A stretch of DNA of 43,014 nucleotides from Planctomycetaceae bacterium (GTDB lineage Bacteria; Planctomycetota; Planctomycetia; Pirellulales; PALSA-1355), in assembly GCA_003153375.1 (NCBI GenBank), contig PLYM01000273.1, positions 1-43,014 of the forward strand, given 5' to 3'. The position numbers were made by a program, and so were the translations under genes. Positions 32,082 to 39,735 of the stretch are shown in pieces (within the stretch, counting starts at the first letter, position 1; each line of letters opens with the position of its first letter). The notes below the pieces were generated by a model. The model did no database searches. It was not told the origin of the DNA and saw nothing but the letters and a program-made list of their open reading frames with translations.

Positions 32082-32657
32082 GTGAGAACGATTCAAACAC
32101 TCGACCAGCCCTTCGAACGCAGCAAAAAAACCAAGGCTCTGGAGGACAAACTCAACCGCCGCGCTGAAAGCCACAACGCTGCCTGGGAAAAGCACGAAGC
32201 CGAAAGGGAGAAACTGAAGGCCACTGAGATAACGCCTTCGAATTCCCGCAGCATCGCCGAGGCCTCGTCGGCTCTCGGGCATGAGAAACTAAAACTGCTC
32301 GCGGAGGAGAAGATCATCCGCGAAGAAATCGACTCGCTGTACAACGATTACGAGCGAGACATGCATGCCGCTCGAACCGCCGCGTACGAGGCGCACGCGG
32401 CACAAGAAACCGAGGTCCGGGCCAAGCTCGTGGAGATCGGCTACGTCGATGGAATTATTCCGGGAGGCGACAGGTTGTCGATCACGCCGGGACTGATCGC
32501 GGCCCACCCTTCAGTCTTCGGGGCCCGTCGCAAGAAAGACGCCATTGAAAGCGTATCGCTCTACGCAAATAGAGGCTTAAACACCGCAGCCCTCGAGGAG
32601 CTCGCCGCGGAGATCGAAAAGATCAGAGCCGAGCTGCTGGGGCCCGCCGGCCGGTGA
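32082..32657 (+). CDS. hypothetical coiled-coil protein
   Basis: A 191-residue protein starting at GTG 32082. Residues about 15-130 are charged and predicted helical/coiled coil (SKKTKALEDKLNRRAESHNA, EKLKLLAEEKIIREEIDSLY). A small C-terminal part has GYVDGIIPGGDRLSITPGLI. No family is recognised. It follows the ParB-like gene by 54 bases on the same strand and may be cotranscribed. Confidence 0.65.
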   Translation: MRTIQTLDQPFERSKKTKALEDKLNRRAESHNAAWEKHEAEREKLKATEITPSNSRSIAEASSALGHEKLKLLAEEKIIREEIDSLYNDYERDMHAARTAAYEAHAAQETEVRAKLVEIGYVDGIIPGGDRLSITPGLIAAHPSVFGARRKKDAIESVSLYANRGLNTAALEELAAEIEKIRAELLGPAGR

Positions 32658-32968
32658 CAATCCAGAATTGCGAAAGGGGCGCGCTGTCCCACGACATGGC
32701 GGCAGCGTTCCCCGATCGCGATCGCCTGGCCGCGGTACCCGCGCACCTCATCGACCTGTGCGCGACGCGGCCGGCGCCAAACAACCTCGGGGGGGGGGCC
32801 GCGCTGCCAGCGTGCACGCGAGGGGCCGTGCCGCGAACATTCCCGGGGCGCCGCTCGTATCCTCACACGTCTCAGGTAGGTGACCGGTCCGGTCCGCAGC
32901 CACACGCGCGGTTTTCTTCGTGCCCGCGTAAAGTCGTGGTGCGGGCCGGCCGGGCTTCATCCGCCTAA
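32654..32968 (+). CDS. doubtful small frame overlapping the previous stop
   Basis: A GTG at 32654 overlaps the preceding stop by four bases, like other genes in this element, and the first ~45 residues (ALSHDMAAAFPDRDRLAAVP) look protein-like. The rest is Pro/Arg/Gly-rich, contains a run of nine G near 32790 and looks non-coding. A short real gene truncated or frameshifted at the G-run is possible. Confidence 0.3.
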   Translation: MTIQNCERGALSHDMAAAFPDRDRLAAVPAHLIDLCATRPAPNNLGGGAALPACTRGAVPRTFPGRRSYPHTSQVGDRSGPQPHARFSSCPRKVVVRAGRASSA

Positions 32969-33574
32969 CCGGGATGCTCCCAGCGTCTCACGCAGCCGGC
33001 TGCCCGCCGGCGTCGCCCTCGGCACTCCCTACCACACCAACCCGCGTCCGCGTCAGGCTTTAGGGTCGGCGCCGCCATGCCTGCCAACCTGGCAGGCGCC
33101 CCGCGCGGGGGGACGCCACCTGTCGCGCGCGCCTCTTGGGTCCTTACCGGGCCATCGCGCGTCCCGGCCCCAACGGGAACAGCCGAATAACACAACACAG
33201 TTACGAACGCAGTCGAATTGCCAGCGCCGCTGCCAAACAAACGGCGAGATCGGACCGCCTGCCGGCGCCCGGCCGCAGTGCACGGCCGAACCCCGCGCCC
33301 CGTTCCAAGCGCGCAAAAAAAACAAATGGGAAACCCATTAACCTGACCCGCGCCGGATGAGCGCGAGAGCGCTGACCACGTAGTATCTGCTAGAGCCCAC
33401 CAAGCTCGGCGCCCTGAACCGAGCCCCGCCTTCTTAAGGGCCCGCGCCGCGAGGCAACGGCCCCACTTCTAGGCCGCTCGCGCCAAGCGAAGCGAGCATC
33501 GGGCTTCGAACACTGCCGACAAGCGAAACGGACACGAACCTCCGGGAGAATGGGCCCGCACGGGCCCCCACGCC
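32969..33574. other. gene-poor, hairpin-rich stretch in mid-element
   Basis: About 600 bases without a credible gene. It holds a perfect hairpin at 33079-33097 (GCCTGCCA / TGGCAGGC, 3-base loop), a 12-base palindrome CCCCGCGCGGGG at 33099-33110, a GAGA-loop hairpin near 33360-33373, and a GGGCCC-GGGCCC hairpin at 33551-33566 just before the tape-measure start. Candidate roles are replication origin, packaging or regulatory site; none can be fixed by reading. Confidence 0.45.
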
Positions 33575-35755
33575 ATGGGCGCAAATGAAATCAGAGCGGG
33601 CCGCGCCGCCGTCGAGATCAGCGGCAAGGACAAGCTCAGCGGATCGTTGACCCGCATCTCCGCCCGCTTCAAGGGCTGGGCCGAGAGCATCAAGGCCACG
33701 GGCAGCAAATTGGCCACCAGCAAGCTCGGCCTGGGCTCTATCCTCGCCGAGGCCTTCACCACCACCGGGATCGCCGGCGCTGTGAAGGCGTACGGCTCCG
33801 CGGGCTCAACACTGCTCACGCTCTCGAAAAAAACCGGGGTCACCGTCGAGCAGCTCTCCAAACTCAAATACGCCGCCGCCGCAACGGGCGGAGAATTCGA
33901 AGACGTCGAGGTCGGGCTGCGCGGGATGGACAAGTTTATGGGCAAGGTCGCCAAGGGGGGCGAAGAGGCCGCGGACACGCTGCGCCGGCTTGGCCTCAAT
34001 GCCGGGATCCTCAAGTCCCTGAGCCCCGACCAGCTCTTCGATACGCTCGCCAAAGCAGTCGGGCGCGTCTCAGATCCCACACAACGCGCCGCCCTCGCGA
34101 TGCAAGTGTTTGGCAAAGGCGGAGCAAACTTGCTCCCGGTAATCAACAATCTCGCCTCCCTGCAGAAGGAGGCCGAGGAACTCGGCGTGGTGATGAGCAC
34201 CGAGGCCGCAGAAAAGGCCCACGGGATGGAGAAGGCGCTCACGCGCCTCGGCATCGGGGCGAAGGGGATATTTTCCGCGATCGGCTCGATCTTCGTGGAG
34301 GACGTCACCCGACTCGCCGAGCGTATTCTGCGCGTAATAATCACCGTGCGCGACTGGATCCGCGAAAACAAAGCGCTCGTCGGCACGGTACTGCGCACGG
34401 CGGCTGCCGTGGCCGCCGTCGGGTCCGCCGTGGTCGCTACGGGGCTACTTTTTGGAGTCGCCGCCAGCGCCTTTGGAGGATTAGCGAGCGCGGCCGCGTT
34501 CGTGGGCGCCGGCCTGGGAGTGGTGACCACCGTAGCCGGGGCCATCTTATCACCGATCGGCCTGGTGATCGGCGCCGTGGTCGGCCTCGCCGGTTACTTC
34601 TCCTACGCCAGCGGGGCCGCCGGCGCCGCCTTCGAAATGATCCGCTCCGCCCTGGGCCCGCTCGCGGAGGACGTCAAAAGCGCCTTCGAAGCCATCCGCA
34701 ACGCGATGGCCGCCGGGGACCTCGGCGCCGCCGCGAAAGTACTCTGGGCCCTGATCCGCGTCGAGTGGCTTGCGGGCACGCAATGGATCTCCGCCAAGTG
34801 GCAGGCCTTCACCGATTTTTTCGTCGACACCTGGCGCGCGGCCGTGTACGGCACCGCGTCGATTCTGACCTCCGCCTGGTCGGGCCTGCAGGCCATTTGG
34901 GACAACCTCACAACGGGGGTACTGGCCGGCTGGGAAATGGTCGCAAACGGGATCGAAGCGAGCTGGGAATTTGTCATTCAGAGCCTACGCAAGGGACTCT
35001 CGGTGGTCATCTTCGCCATCGAGACCATTGAGGACACCTTCCGCAACGTCATCAATGCAGTTGCGGACATCTGGGATGCGATGATTGTCGGCATCAAAAA
35101 GGGGATCGACTCTATCGGCGCTGCGCTGGGCTTCGGCAGCTCCGCGGACACGATCGACTTTAACGCCGACCGCCGCAAGAAAGATCGCCACAAGGACGAC
35201 AAGGGCGACCGGCGCACAGAGTTGGCCGACCGCAACGCGAAGATCGACGCCGAGACCGAAGCCCAGGGGGCCGACCGCCGCGGCCGCCATGGGGCGGCCA
35301 TCGCCAACTTGGCCACAGGCAGCGCCAACAGTCAAACAGAACTCCAACAGCAGAACGCCGCCGCCCAGAAAAACCTCGCCGACGCCGCGGCCGCGGAGAA
35401 GCAGGCGCGCGACGCCGGTCGCGATGCCGCCAACCAGGGCGATCGGGACGCCGCCGACAAAGCGCTCAAGGAAGCCCAGGACGCGTTCGCCGCGGCCAAG
35501 GATTTGGCCATGGCTCTCACGCCGATCGAGGGCGGCAAAGTGGACGACGGGGACGAGGAAGACCCAGAAAAGAAAAACAAGGAGCTCGAGGCCCAGGGAA
35601 AGAGCTCGGGAACGTTCAGCGCCTCCGCCGCCGTGCGCATGGGGGGCGGCGACGACTACGCCCAGCGCACCATGGTCGCGACCGAGGGGACCTACCAAGA
35701 AATGAAACAACGCCGCAAGCAGGGACAGGGCGGGGGAGAACCGGTCTACCGCTAA
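33575..35755 (+). CDS. phage-type tail tape-measure-like protein
   Basis: A 726-residue protein. The N-terminal part (about 70-215, LSKKTGVTVEQLSKLKYAAA, ALAMQVFGKGGANLLPVINN) is the typical tape-measure core, followed by long hydrophobic stretches (about 270-345, AAVAAVGSAVVATGLLFGVA, GAILSPIGLVIGAVVGLAGY). Trp-rich repeats occur about 390-490. The C-terminus is charged and Ala-rich coiled coil (NAAAQKNLADAAAAEKQARD). In tailed phages this protein sets tail length and helps DNA entry. It is somewhat short and no other tail gene is adjacent except small neighbours. ATG 33575 lies behind a GGGCCC hairpin and lacks a clear ribosome site, so the start is uncertain. Confidence 0.82.
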   Translation: MGANEIRAGRAAVEISGKDKLSGSLTRISARFKGWAESIKATGSKLATSKLGLGSILAEAFTTTGIAGAVKAYGSAGSTLLTLSKKTGVTVEQLSKLKYAAAATGGEFEDVEVGLRGMDKFMGKVAKGGEEAADTLRRLGLNAGILKSLSPDQLFDTLAKAVGRVSDPTQRAALAMQVFGKGGANLLPVINNLASLQKEAEELGVVMSTEAAEKAHGMEKALTRLGIGAKGIFSAIGSIFVEDVTRLAERILRVIITVRDWIRENKALVGTVLRTAAAVAAVGSAVVATGLLFGVAASAFGGLASAAAFVGAGLGVVTTVAGAILSPIGLVIGAVVGLAGYFSYASGAAGAAFEMIRSALGPLAEDVKSAFEAIRNAMAAGDLGAAAKVLWALIRVEWLAGTQWISAKWQAFTDFFVDTWRAAVYGTASILTSAWSGLQAIWDNLTTGVLAGWEMVANGIEASWEFVIQSLRKGLSVVIFAIETIEDTFRNVINAVADIWDAMIVGIKKGIDSIGAALGFGSSADTIDFNADRRKKDRHKDDKGDRRTELADRNAKIDAETEAQGADRRGRHGAAIANLATGSANSQTELQQQNAAAQKNLADAAAAEKQARDAGRDAANQGDRDAADKALKEAQDAFAAAKDLAMALTPIEGGKVDDGDEEDPEKKNKELEAQGKSSGTFSASAAVRMGGGDDYAQRTMVATEGTYQEMKQRRKQGQGGGEPVYR

Positions 35756-35862
35756 CGGCGATCGCTGCAGCGAAGGAAGTAGACACCCCAAAAGCTTTGC
35801 CCGCCGGGTAAACCAAACCCGCCCCCGCCCGCGCAAATCCTTTACCGAACAGAGGCCCCGCT

Positions 35863-36273
35863 ATGACACTGCTTTGCATGCCAGACGCCGACGACACCGC
35901 GACCCTGCCCGCAGCCGCGGGCTCGACCTTCTCCGCCGGGATCGACATGAACCCATCGGGGGCACCGTTCGGCCTCCGCGGGATGTGCTTGTGGGCCGGA
36001 GCGCCAGCGCTCACCACCACGCAGCTACCGAACGGGCAAACGATGGTCTATGACCTGCAGGTCGCCACGGACGCGGCCTTCACGACGCCGGTCACCCAGG
36101 CCGCCGCCGTGATCGCCCAAACGGGCGCGGGGGGAGTCGGATCCGCCGGAGCCACCGGCAAAGCGGAGATCGCGCCCCAATCGTCCTATCGCTTCGCGCG
36201 GCTCAAAGCCACCGGCTCGGCGTCGATCGGGGACTGTAGCGCCCTGCTCGCCACGCTGCACGCCCGCGAGTAA
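35863..36273 (+). CDS. small virion-like hypothetical protein
   Basis: A 136-residue protein, mostly Ala/Thr/Gly with beta-forming segments (AGIDMNPSGAPFGLRGMCLW, VYDLQVATDAAFTTPVTQAA, SSYRFARLKATGSAS). The pattern YDLQVATDAAF recalls capsid-cement or decoration proteins of the Bbp16 type, but this is a weak resemblance. It follows the tape-measure gene by 107 bases with AGAGG upstream of its ATG. Confidence 0.55.
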   Translation: MTLLCMPDADDTATLPAAAGSTFSAGIDMNPSGAPFGLRGMCLWAGAPALTTTQLPNGQTMVYDLQVATDAAFTTPVTQAAAVIAQTGAGGVGSAGATGKAEIAPQSSYRFARLKATGSASIGDCSALLATLHARE

Positions 36274-36353
36274 CCACCGAAAACGAAGCGCTCCGCCGAG
36301 TGTCCATTTTCAGCCAAGCCCTCAAGACCTCGCCGCGCTAAGCAGAGAAAACC

Positions 36354-36731
36354 ATGCGCAACCGTCGACGCAAGGGCGATGCCGACCAGCAGGATTGGTA
36401 CAGCGACTTCATCGGCGCAACCAGGCTCGAGAAACAACGCGATTGCGTGGACGCAGGTTTCCGGTCGTGTGCGCCACGCCAAGGCCGTGCGCAGAGCCCG
36501 CGAGCGCGACGCCGGAGCTCAAAAGAAGGCGCCCGACAGACAGCGGCCGCGTTCGTGGGCGCGGGCCTGGGCCTGGTGGCCACCGTGGCCGGGGCCATCA
36601 TCTCGCCGGTCGGCCTGGTGGCCGCGGCAACCGTCGGACTGGCAGGCTATTTCATCTACACCAGCGGAGCCGCTGGCGCCCGCCTTCGAAGCGCGCCGCC
36701 GAAACAAAAGGAGAGCGAACAATGCACATGA
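36354..36731 (+). pseudogene. remnant of a second tape-measure-like gene
   Basis: The open frame reads a basic, unrecognised N-terminus and then AAAFVGAGLGLVATVAGAI, SPVGLV and TVGLAGYFIYTSGAAGA. This closely repeats part of the tape-measure protein (its bases 34491-34636 match 36544-36690 at the DNA level). The copy has one extra base near its end that shifts the frame before FEA, after which it stops. It is a decayed fragment of a paralogue or a partial duplication, though the short frame could still be translated since its stop overlaps the next start. Confidence 0.65.
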
Positions 36732-37111
36732 GTCAACGCAAAAAAGCCACCGTCGCCTACCCGCATTTTGTTAACAGCACTGGAAAGTGGGTATATCCGG
36801 ACGCACTGCCCACGGAGGCGGCGCCCGAGCGCAACGAAGACGACCGCCAGAAAGCAGAACTGGCCGCCCGGGCCGCGGAGGGCAAACGGTTTGTCGAAAC
36901 CTTCGGCGAGCTGGGCGCCACGTGGTTCGCCGAGGGGAAAACCTTCGACGAGGCGAAGGCGAGCTTCGCGGGCATCGACGAACGCAAGGCCGCGCTCCAG
37001 GCGATCTTCGCGGACCAAGCCAAAGAAAAACGTAGGGCCGAACTCACGGCAGCGCACGGCCCAGGCATGGCCCGGATTATTGCCGGCCTGGAAATGCCAG
37101 CCAGCAACTGA
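36722..37111 (+). CDS. hypothetical protein resembling the tail of a phage head protease or scaffold
   Basis: A 129-residue protein. AGGAG lies nine bases before ATG 36722 (a second ATG is at 36728). The N-terminus carries VAYPHFVNSTGKWVYPDALP, and a helical centre (FVETFGELGATWFAEGKTFD, EAKASFAGIDERKAALQAIF) recalls the C-terminal scaffold-like region that follows ClpP-type head-maturation proteases. No protease domain is present. That resemblance is from memory and is weak; the protein may simply be a small helical phage-derived product. Confidence 0.6.
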   Translation: MHMSQRKKATVAYPHFVNSTGKWVYPDALPTEAAPERNEDDRQKAELAARAAEGKRFVETFGELGATWFAEGKTFDEAKASFAGIDERKAALQAIFADQAKEKRRAELTAAHGPGMARIIAGLEMPASN

Positions 37112-37287
37112 GCCCAGGTAGATCCGCCGGCCGGTCCGACCGCGGGTAACGGGAAGCCGGCCGGCGAGATACCGGGACCAACAGAAAAACGGGCGCGAGC
37201 GAAGGCACAGGGAAATCGAGCCGCGGCAGACCCGGCAACGAGCCAACCGCGGACCGGGCCCCAGATCCGAAACCTAGGCCGCGGGTT

Positions 37288-37301
37288 ATTTCGCGCGCAA
37301 T
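37288..37301. promoter_or_regulatory. near-copy of the ATTTCGCGCGAAAT palindrome at the HTH gene start
   Basis: ATTTCGCGCGCAAT, one mismatch from the palindrome at 31001. It overlaps the first base pair of the following ATG, so a bound protein would block transcription or translation start of that gene. Confidence 0.4.
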
Positions 37302-37485
37302 GATGATCGACGCCAGAGACTCGCCGCTTAAGACTCGAGCAGAGGTCGCCGCCCTGCTCGGGATCTCGAGCAAGCGGACCGGCGAAATCGAAAGGCGCGC
37401 GCTAAAGAAGGTGCGCAGGGCAATCGAGCATGAAGCCGAGCTCGCCGGCCTCAGCGTCCGCGAGTGGCTGTTCGCGGAGCGCTGA
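37300..37485 (+). CDS. sigma-70 region-4-like HTH protein (a)
   Basis: A 61-residue protein; the core TRAEVAALLGISSKRTGEIE followed by RRALKKVRRAIEHEAELAGLS has the form of sigma-70 region 4 helix-turn-helix. It ends REWLFAER. It is a clear paralogue of the minus-strand gene at 37581-37796, facing it. A regulator of element transcription is the likely role. A palindrome shared with the ParB-like promoter region overlaps its start. Confidence 0.75.
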   Translation: MMIDARDSPLKTRAEVAALLGISSKRTGEIERRALKKVRRAIEHEAELAGLSVREWLFAER

Positions 37486-37580
37486 CCAGGCGACCCAAAC
37501 CAGAAAGATCGGAGGCACGGCAGCCGCGGACGATCCCGCACGGGCGCAGCGAGCAGCAAATCGGGCGCGACCCCGAGTCG

Positions 37581-37796
37581 TCATCCTTCCCCACCGAGCC
37601 ATTCGGGGACACTCAGGCCAGCGGTCCGGGCCTCGGCCGCGAACGCCGCGCGGATCTTCCGCAGCGCGCGGTGCTCGATCTGATAAACGCGCGTGCGCGA
37701 GATTCCCAGCAGCTGCGCAACCTCGAGCTGAGTCTTGGGCTCGGCAACATGCGAGGTCGCCGGGCCAGGTCGGGCTGTTACCACCTGCAACTCCAC
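37581..37796 (-). CDS. sigma-70 region-4-like HTH protein (b)
   Basis: A 71-residue protein; TQLEVAQLLGISRTRVYQIE then HRALRKIRAAFAAEARTAG and LSVPEWL. It is paralogous to the plus-strand gene at 37300-37485 with the same final LSVxEWL pattern, and closer to canonical region 4 (RVYQIEHRALRKIR). GTG 37796 is chosen because GGAGGT lies eight bases upstream; a TTG at 37799 is also possible. It is the only identified minus-strand gene in element 1. Confidence 0.78.
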   Translation of the reverse strand: MELQVVTARPGPATSHVAEPKTQLEVAQLLGISRTRVYQIEHRALRKIRAAFAAEARTAGLSVPEWLGGEG

Positions 37797-38058
37797 CAAT
37801 GCCCACCTCCGCCGCCGGCCACGCTACCGCCCGCGCCGCCGACACCGCCGCGGCCCGCGCCCCTGAATAGCCGCAGCCCTCGAGACCAAGGCCCGCAGCG
37901 TGGCCAGGACACAGCGGAAGCACGATCGGCCATCAACTTCGCCGCTGCACCGTGGGCAACGCTCCACGCGTCCTCTCCGGGCCGTGCGATCGAACAAAGG
38001 GACGACAGCGCAGCCACCTCAACTTGCCCGCCGTGGGCCGCGCTGCCTGATGCTAACT

Positions 38059-38079
38059 AGCGCTATCCTGTCGAGCTAG
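38059..38079. repeat. tRNA-Asp anticodon-arm-like sequence
   Basis: 21 bases that match tRNA-Asp bases 22755-22775 at 18 positions, including the loop CCTGTC. There is no T-arm or acceptor around it, so it is not a tRNA gene. It may be an old or secondary attachment core. Confidence 0.45.
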
Positions 38080-38206
38080 CGCGCTTAAGCCACATCGACG
38101 CACCATCGAAGCAGCGCGAGCGCGGAAAAAAGAGAATAGGCAGACCTGCACCAGTACGCAGAACAACGCGCGCTGCTACGCGCGTGCGCTTCTGATACGC
38201 GAGACT

Positions 38207-38245
38207 CTCGCAAATCGCCGCTTCCGTTTGCGAGTTCTTGCAAAC
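38207..38245. repeat. TYGCAAA inverted and direct repeats near the right end
   Basis: CTCGCAAA (38207-38214) and TTTGCGAG (38227-38234) are perfect inverted copies. GTTTGCGAG (38226-38234) and CTTGCAAAC (38237-38245) form a second near-perfect inverted repeat with a 2-base centre. They lie 100-140 bases from the attachment repeat, where integrase arm-type or excisionase sites would be. Confidence 0.55.
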
Positions 38246-38344
38246 GCAGCCGCAGACGCTAGACTCAACAAAAGCCCCAGAAAACTAGGGTCTTTTAATG
38301 AGTGCGTGAAAATCGGCCGAGAAATAGGGCACGGCCTGGATCGA

Positions 38345-38399
38345 CTGTCACGCTAGAGGCCGAGGGTTCGAGTCCCTTCACCCTCGCTCATTCTAAGTC
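38345..38399 (+). repeat. attachment-site repeat, second copy
   Basis: Exact copy of 22763-22817: the tRNA-Asp 3' part from the anticodon loop plus 13 bases. It is the right end of element 1 and the left end of element 2. The tRNA 5' half is absent. Confidence 0.92.
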
Positions 38400-38424
38400 C
38401 CGCCGAAATCTCACGTTAGATTAC

Positions 38425-38441
38425 CTGCCGGCGTTCGGCAG
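38425..38441 (+). terminator. hairpin after the tRNA fragment, second copy
   Basis: Arms CTGCCG and CGGCAG with loop GCGTT, then CGCGGCC and five T. It lies at the position corresponding to the hairpin at 22843-22859 with compensating arm differences. Here the T-run makes it a more canonical rho-independent terminator. Confidence 0.6.
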
Positions 38442-38461
38442 CGCGGCCTTTTTCACGAGTG

Positions 38462-38485
38462 GCAAAACGGTAATTACCGTTTTGC
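38462..38485. promoter_or_regulatory. perfect 24-base palindrome before integrase 2
   Basis: Half-site GCAAAACGGTAA followed at once by its exact reverse complement TTACCGTTTTGC. It lies 23 bases before the integrase-2 start codon, at the place where integrase 1 has a shorter inverted repeat. A repressor operator or mRNA hairpin controlling integrase is likely. Confidence 0.65.
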
Positions 38486-38508
38486 GCTTTTTCGAAAGGA
38501 ACCGCACA

Positions 38509-39735
38509 ATGCCCCGTCTCAAGAACGCCTTTCCCAAGTACCGCCATCACAAGGCCTCTGGCCAAGCAGTGGTCACGCTCAATGGCGCGGATATCTACCT
38601 TGGCCCTCATGGATCGACCGCCAGCCGGCTCGAGTATGACCGGTTGATCGGCGAGTGGCTTGCCGGCGGACGACGCCTGCCCGGAACATCAACAGGCGAC
38701 AACACGACCATCGTCGAGATGCTGGCGCGCTACTGGGTCTTCGCCACCCACCACTACCGGACCCGGGACGGTAAGCCATCCAAAGAGCTCGACAACATCC
38801 GATACGCGGTTCGACCGTTGAAACGACTCTACGGCCACACGCTGGTCAGTGAGTTCGGACCGCTGGCCCTGAAGGCCCTTCAACAGCGAATGGTCGACGA
38901 CGGCCTGTGTCGGCCGGTCGTCAATTCCCGGATTGGTAGGATCAAGCGCGTCTTTCGGTGGGCCGTATCTGAACAGGTCTGCCCGCCTGCGGTGTTGCAA
39001 GGCTTGGAATCCGTGATGGGACTCCAGCGGGGGCGAACGGATGCCAGGGAGCCGGGCCCGGTCCTGCCTGTTGATGAAGCAAAGGTCGATGCCACCCTGC
39101 CCCATCTTCCAGCGGTCGTGGCCGATATGGTCCGGTTTCAGCGGCTTGTGGGATGTCGACCCGGCGAAGTCTGCTGCCTCCGGCCGGCCGATGTCGACCG
39201 GTCCAAGGAAATTTGGAGCTATCGACCACTGAAACACAAGACCGAGCACCATGGTCACCAACGTGTGATCTTCATTGGTCCTCGAGCCCAGGGGATTCTG
39301 CGTCCATACCTGCTGAGAAATACCGAGTCGTTTTGTTTTTCTCCGGCCGAGAGCGAGCAGCAGCGGAAACGGGAAATGCGTGAGGAACGGAAAAGCAAGG
39401 TCCAGCCCTCGCAATTCGATCGAAGCACGCGACGGCCTGAGGTCAAGCCGGGCAAACGCTACCGGAAGGACGCCTATGCGAGGGCGATTCGACGTGGCTG
39501 CGACAAGGCTTTCCCTACGCCAGAAGGGGTGACGGAGGAAGAGCAGGCAGAGTGGCAGAAGGATCACCGCTGGTCGCCGAACCAGCTAAGGCATGCGGCC
39601 GCGACTGAGATTCGTCAGCGATTCGGCCTCGAGGCGGCGCAAGTCGTGTTGGGCCATAGTCGAGCCGATGTCACGCAAGTTTATGCAGAGCGGGATAATG
39701 GGTTAGCCGCGAAAATCATGAGCGAAGTGGGATGA
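38509..39735 (+). CDS. tyrosine integrase of element 2
   Basis: A 408-residue tyrosine recombinase closely related to the element-1 integrase (shared blocks HKASGQA, NSRIGRIKRVFRW, GLQRGRTDARE, RLVGCRPGEVC, NQLRHAAATEIRQRFGLEAA, VTQVYAERD). Catalytic residues are the Arg of GCRPGE, the Arg of NQLRH, the His of LGHS and nucleophile Y392. The first box-II His is Asn, as in its partner. ATG 38509 has AAAGGA before it; the frame is open upstream through the att repeat, which is not coding. It should use the same tRNA-Asp site. Confidence 0.93.
   Translation: MPRLKNAFPKYRHHKASGQAVVTLNGADIYLGPHGSTASRLEYDRLIGEWLAGGRRLPGTSTGDNTTIVEMLARYWVFATHHYRTRDGKPSKELDNIRYAVRPLKRLYGHTLVSEFGPLALKALQQRMVDDGLCRPVVNSRIGRIKRVFRWAVSEQVCPPAVLQGLESVMGLQRGRTDAREPGPVLPVDEAKVDATLPHLPAVVADMVRFQRLVGCRPGEVCCLRPADVDRSKEIWSYRPLKHKTEHHGHQRVIFIGPRAQGILRPYLLRNTESFCFSPAESEQQRKREMREERKSKVQPSQFDRSTRRPEVKPGKRYRKDAYARAIRRGCDKAFPTPEGVTEEEQAEWQKDHRWSPNQLRHAAATEIRQRFGLEAAQVVLGHSRADVTQVYAERDNGLAAKIMSEVG

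Larger units (their letters stand above)
22763..38344. mobile_element. integrated element 1 at tRNA-Asp (about 15.6 kb)
   Basis: Bounded by exact 55-base direct repeats of the tRNA-Asp 3' end, with a tyrosine integrase directly inside the left end and integrase-arm-like repeats at the right end. Contents are integrase, degenerate double recombinase, DUF1580 protein, a coupled four-gene operon, ParB-like protein, tape-measure protein, virion-like small proteins and sigma-like HTH genes. All but one gene point the same way. No terminase, portal or major capsid was found, so packaging by itself is not supported. Confidence 0.88.
37797..38344. other. right-end non-coding region of element 1
   Basis: 548 bases without a gene. 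It holds the tRNA-Asp-like 21-mer at 38059-38079 and the TTGCAAA/TCGCAAA repeats at 38207-38245. This is the expected place for the element's half of attP: integrase arm sites and excisionase sites. Confidence 0.5.

Noticed and set aside
32880-33341. Open frame of 153 codons in the gene-poor block
   Set aside because: Pro/Arg/Gln-rich with no domain, no ribosome site, and it crosses several perfect hairpins.
38059-38079. A second tRNA-Asp gene
   Set aside because: Only the anticodon arm matches; no acceptor, D or T arms can be built around it.
38302-38508. N-terminal extension of integrase 2 through the attachment repeat
   Set aside because: The extension translates the tRNA fragment and the terminator hairpin; ATG 38509 has a good ribosome site and aligns with integrase 1.
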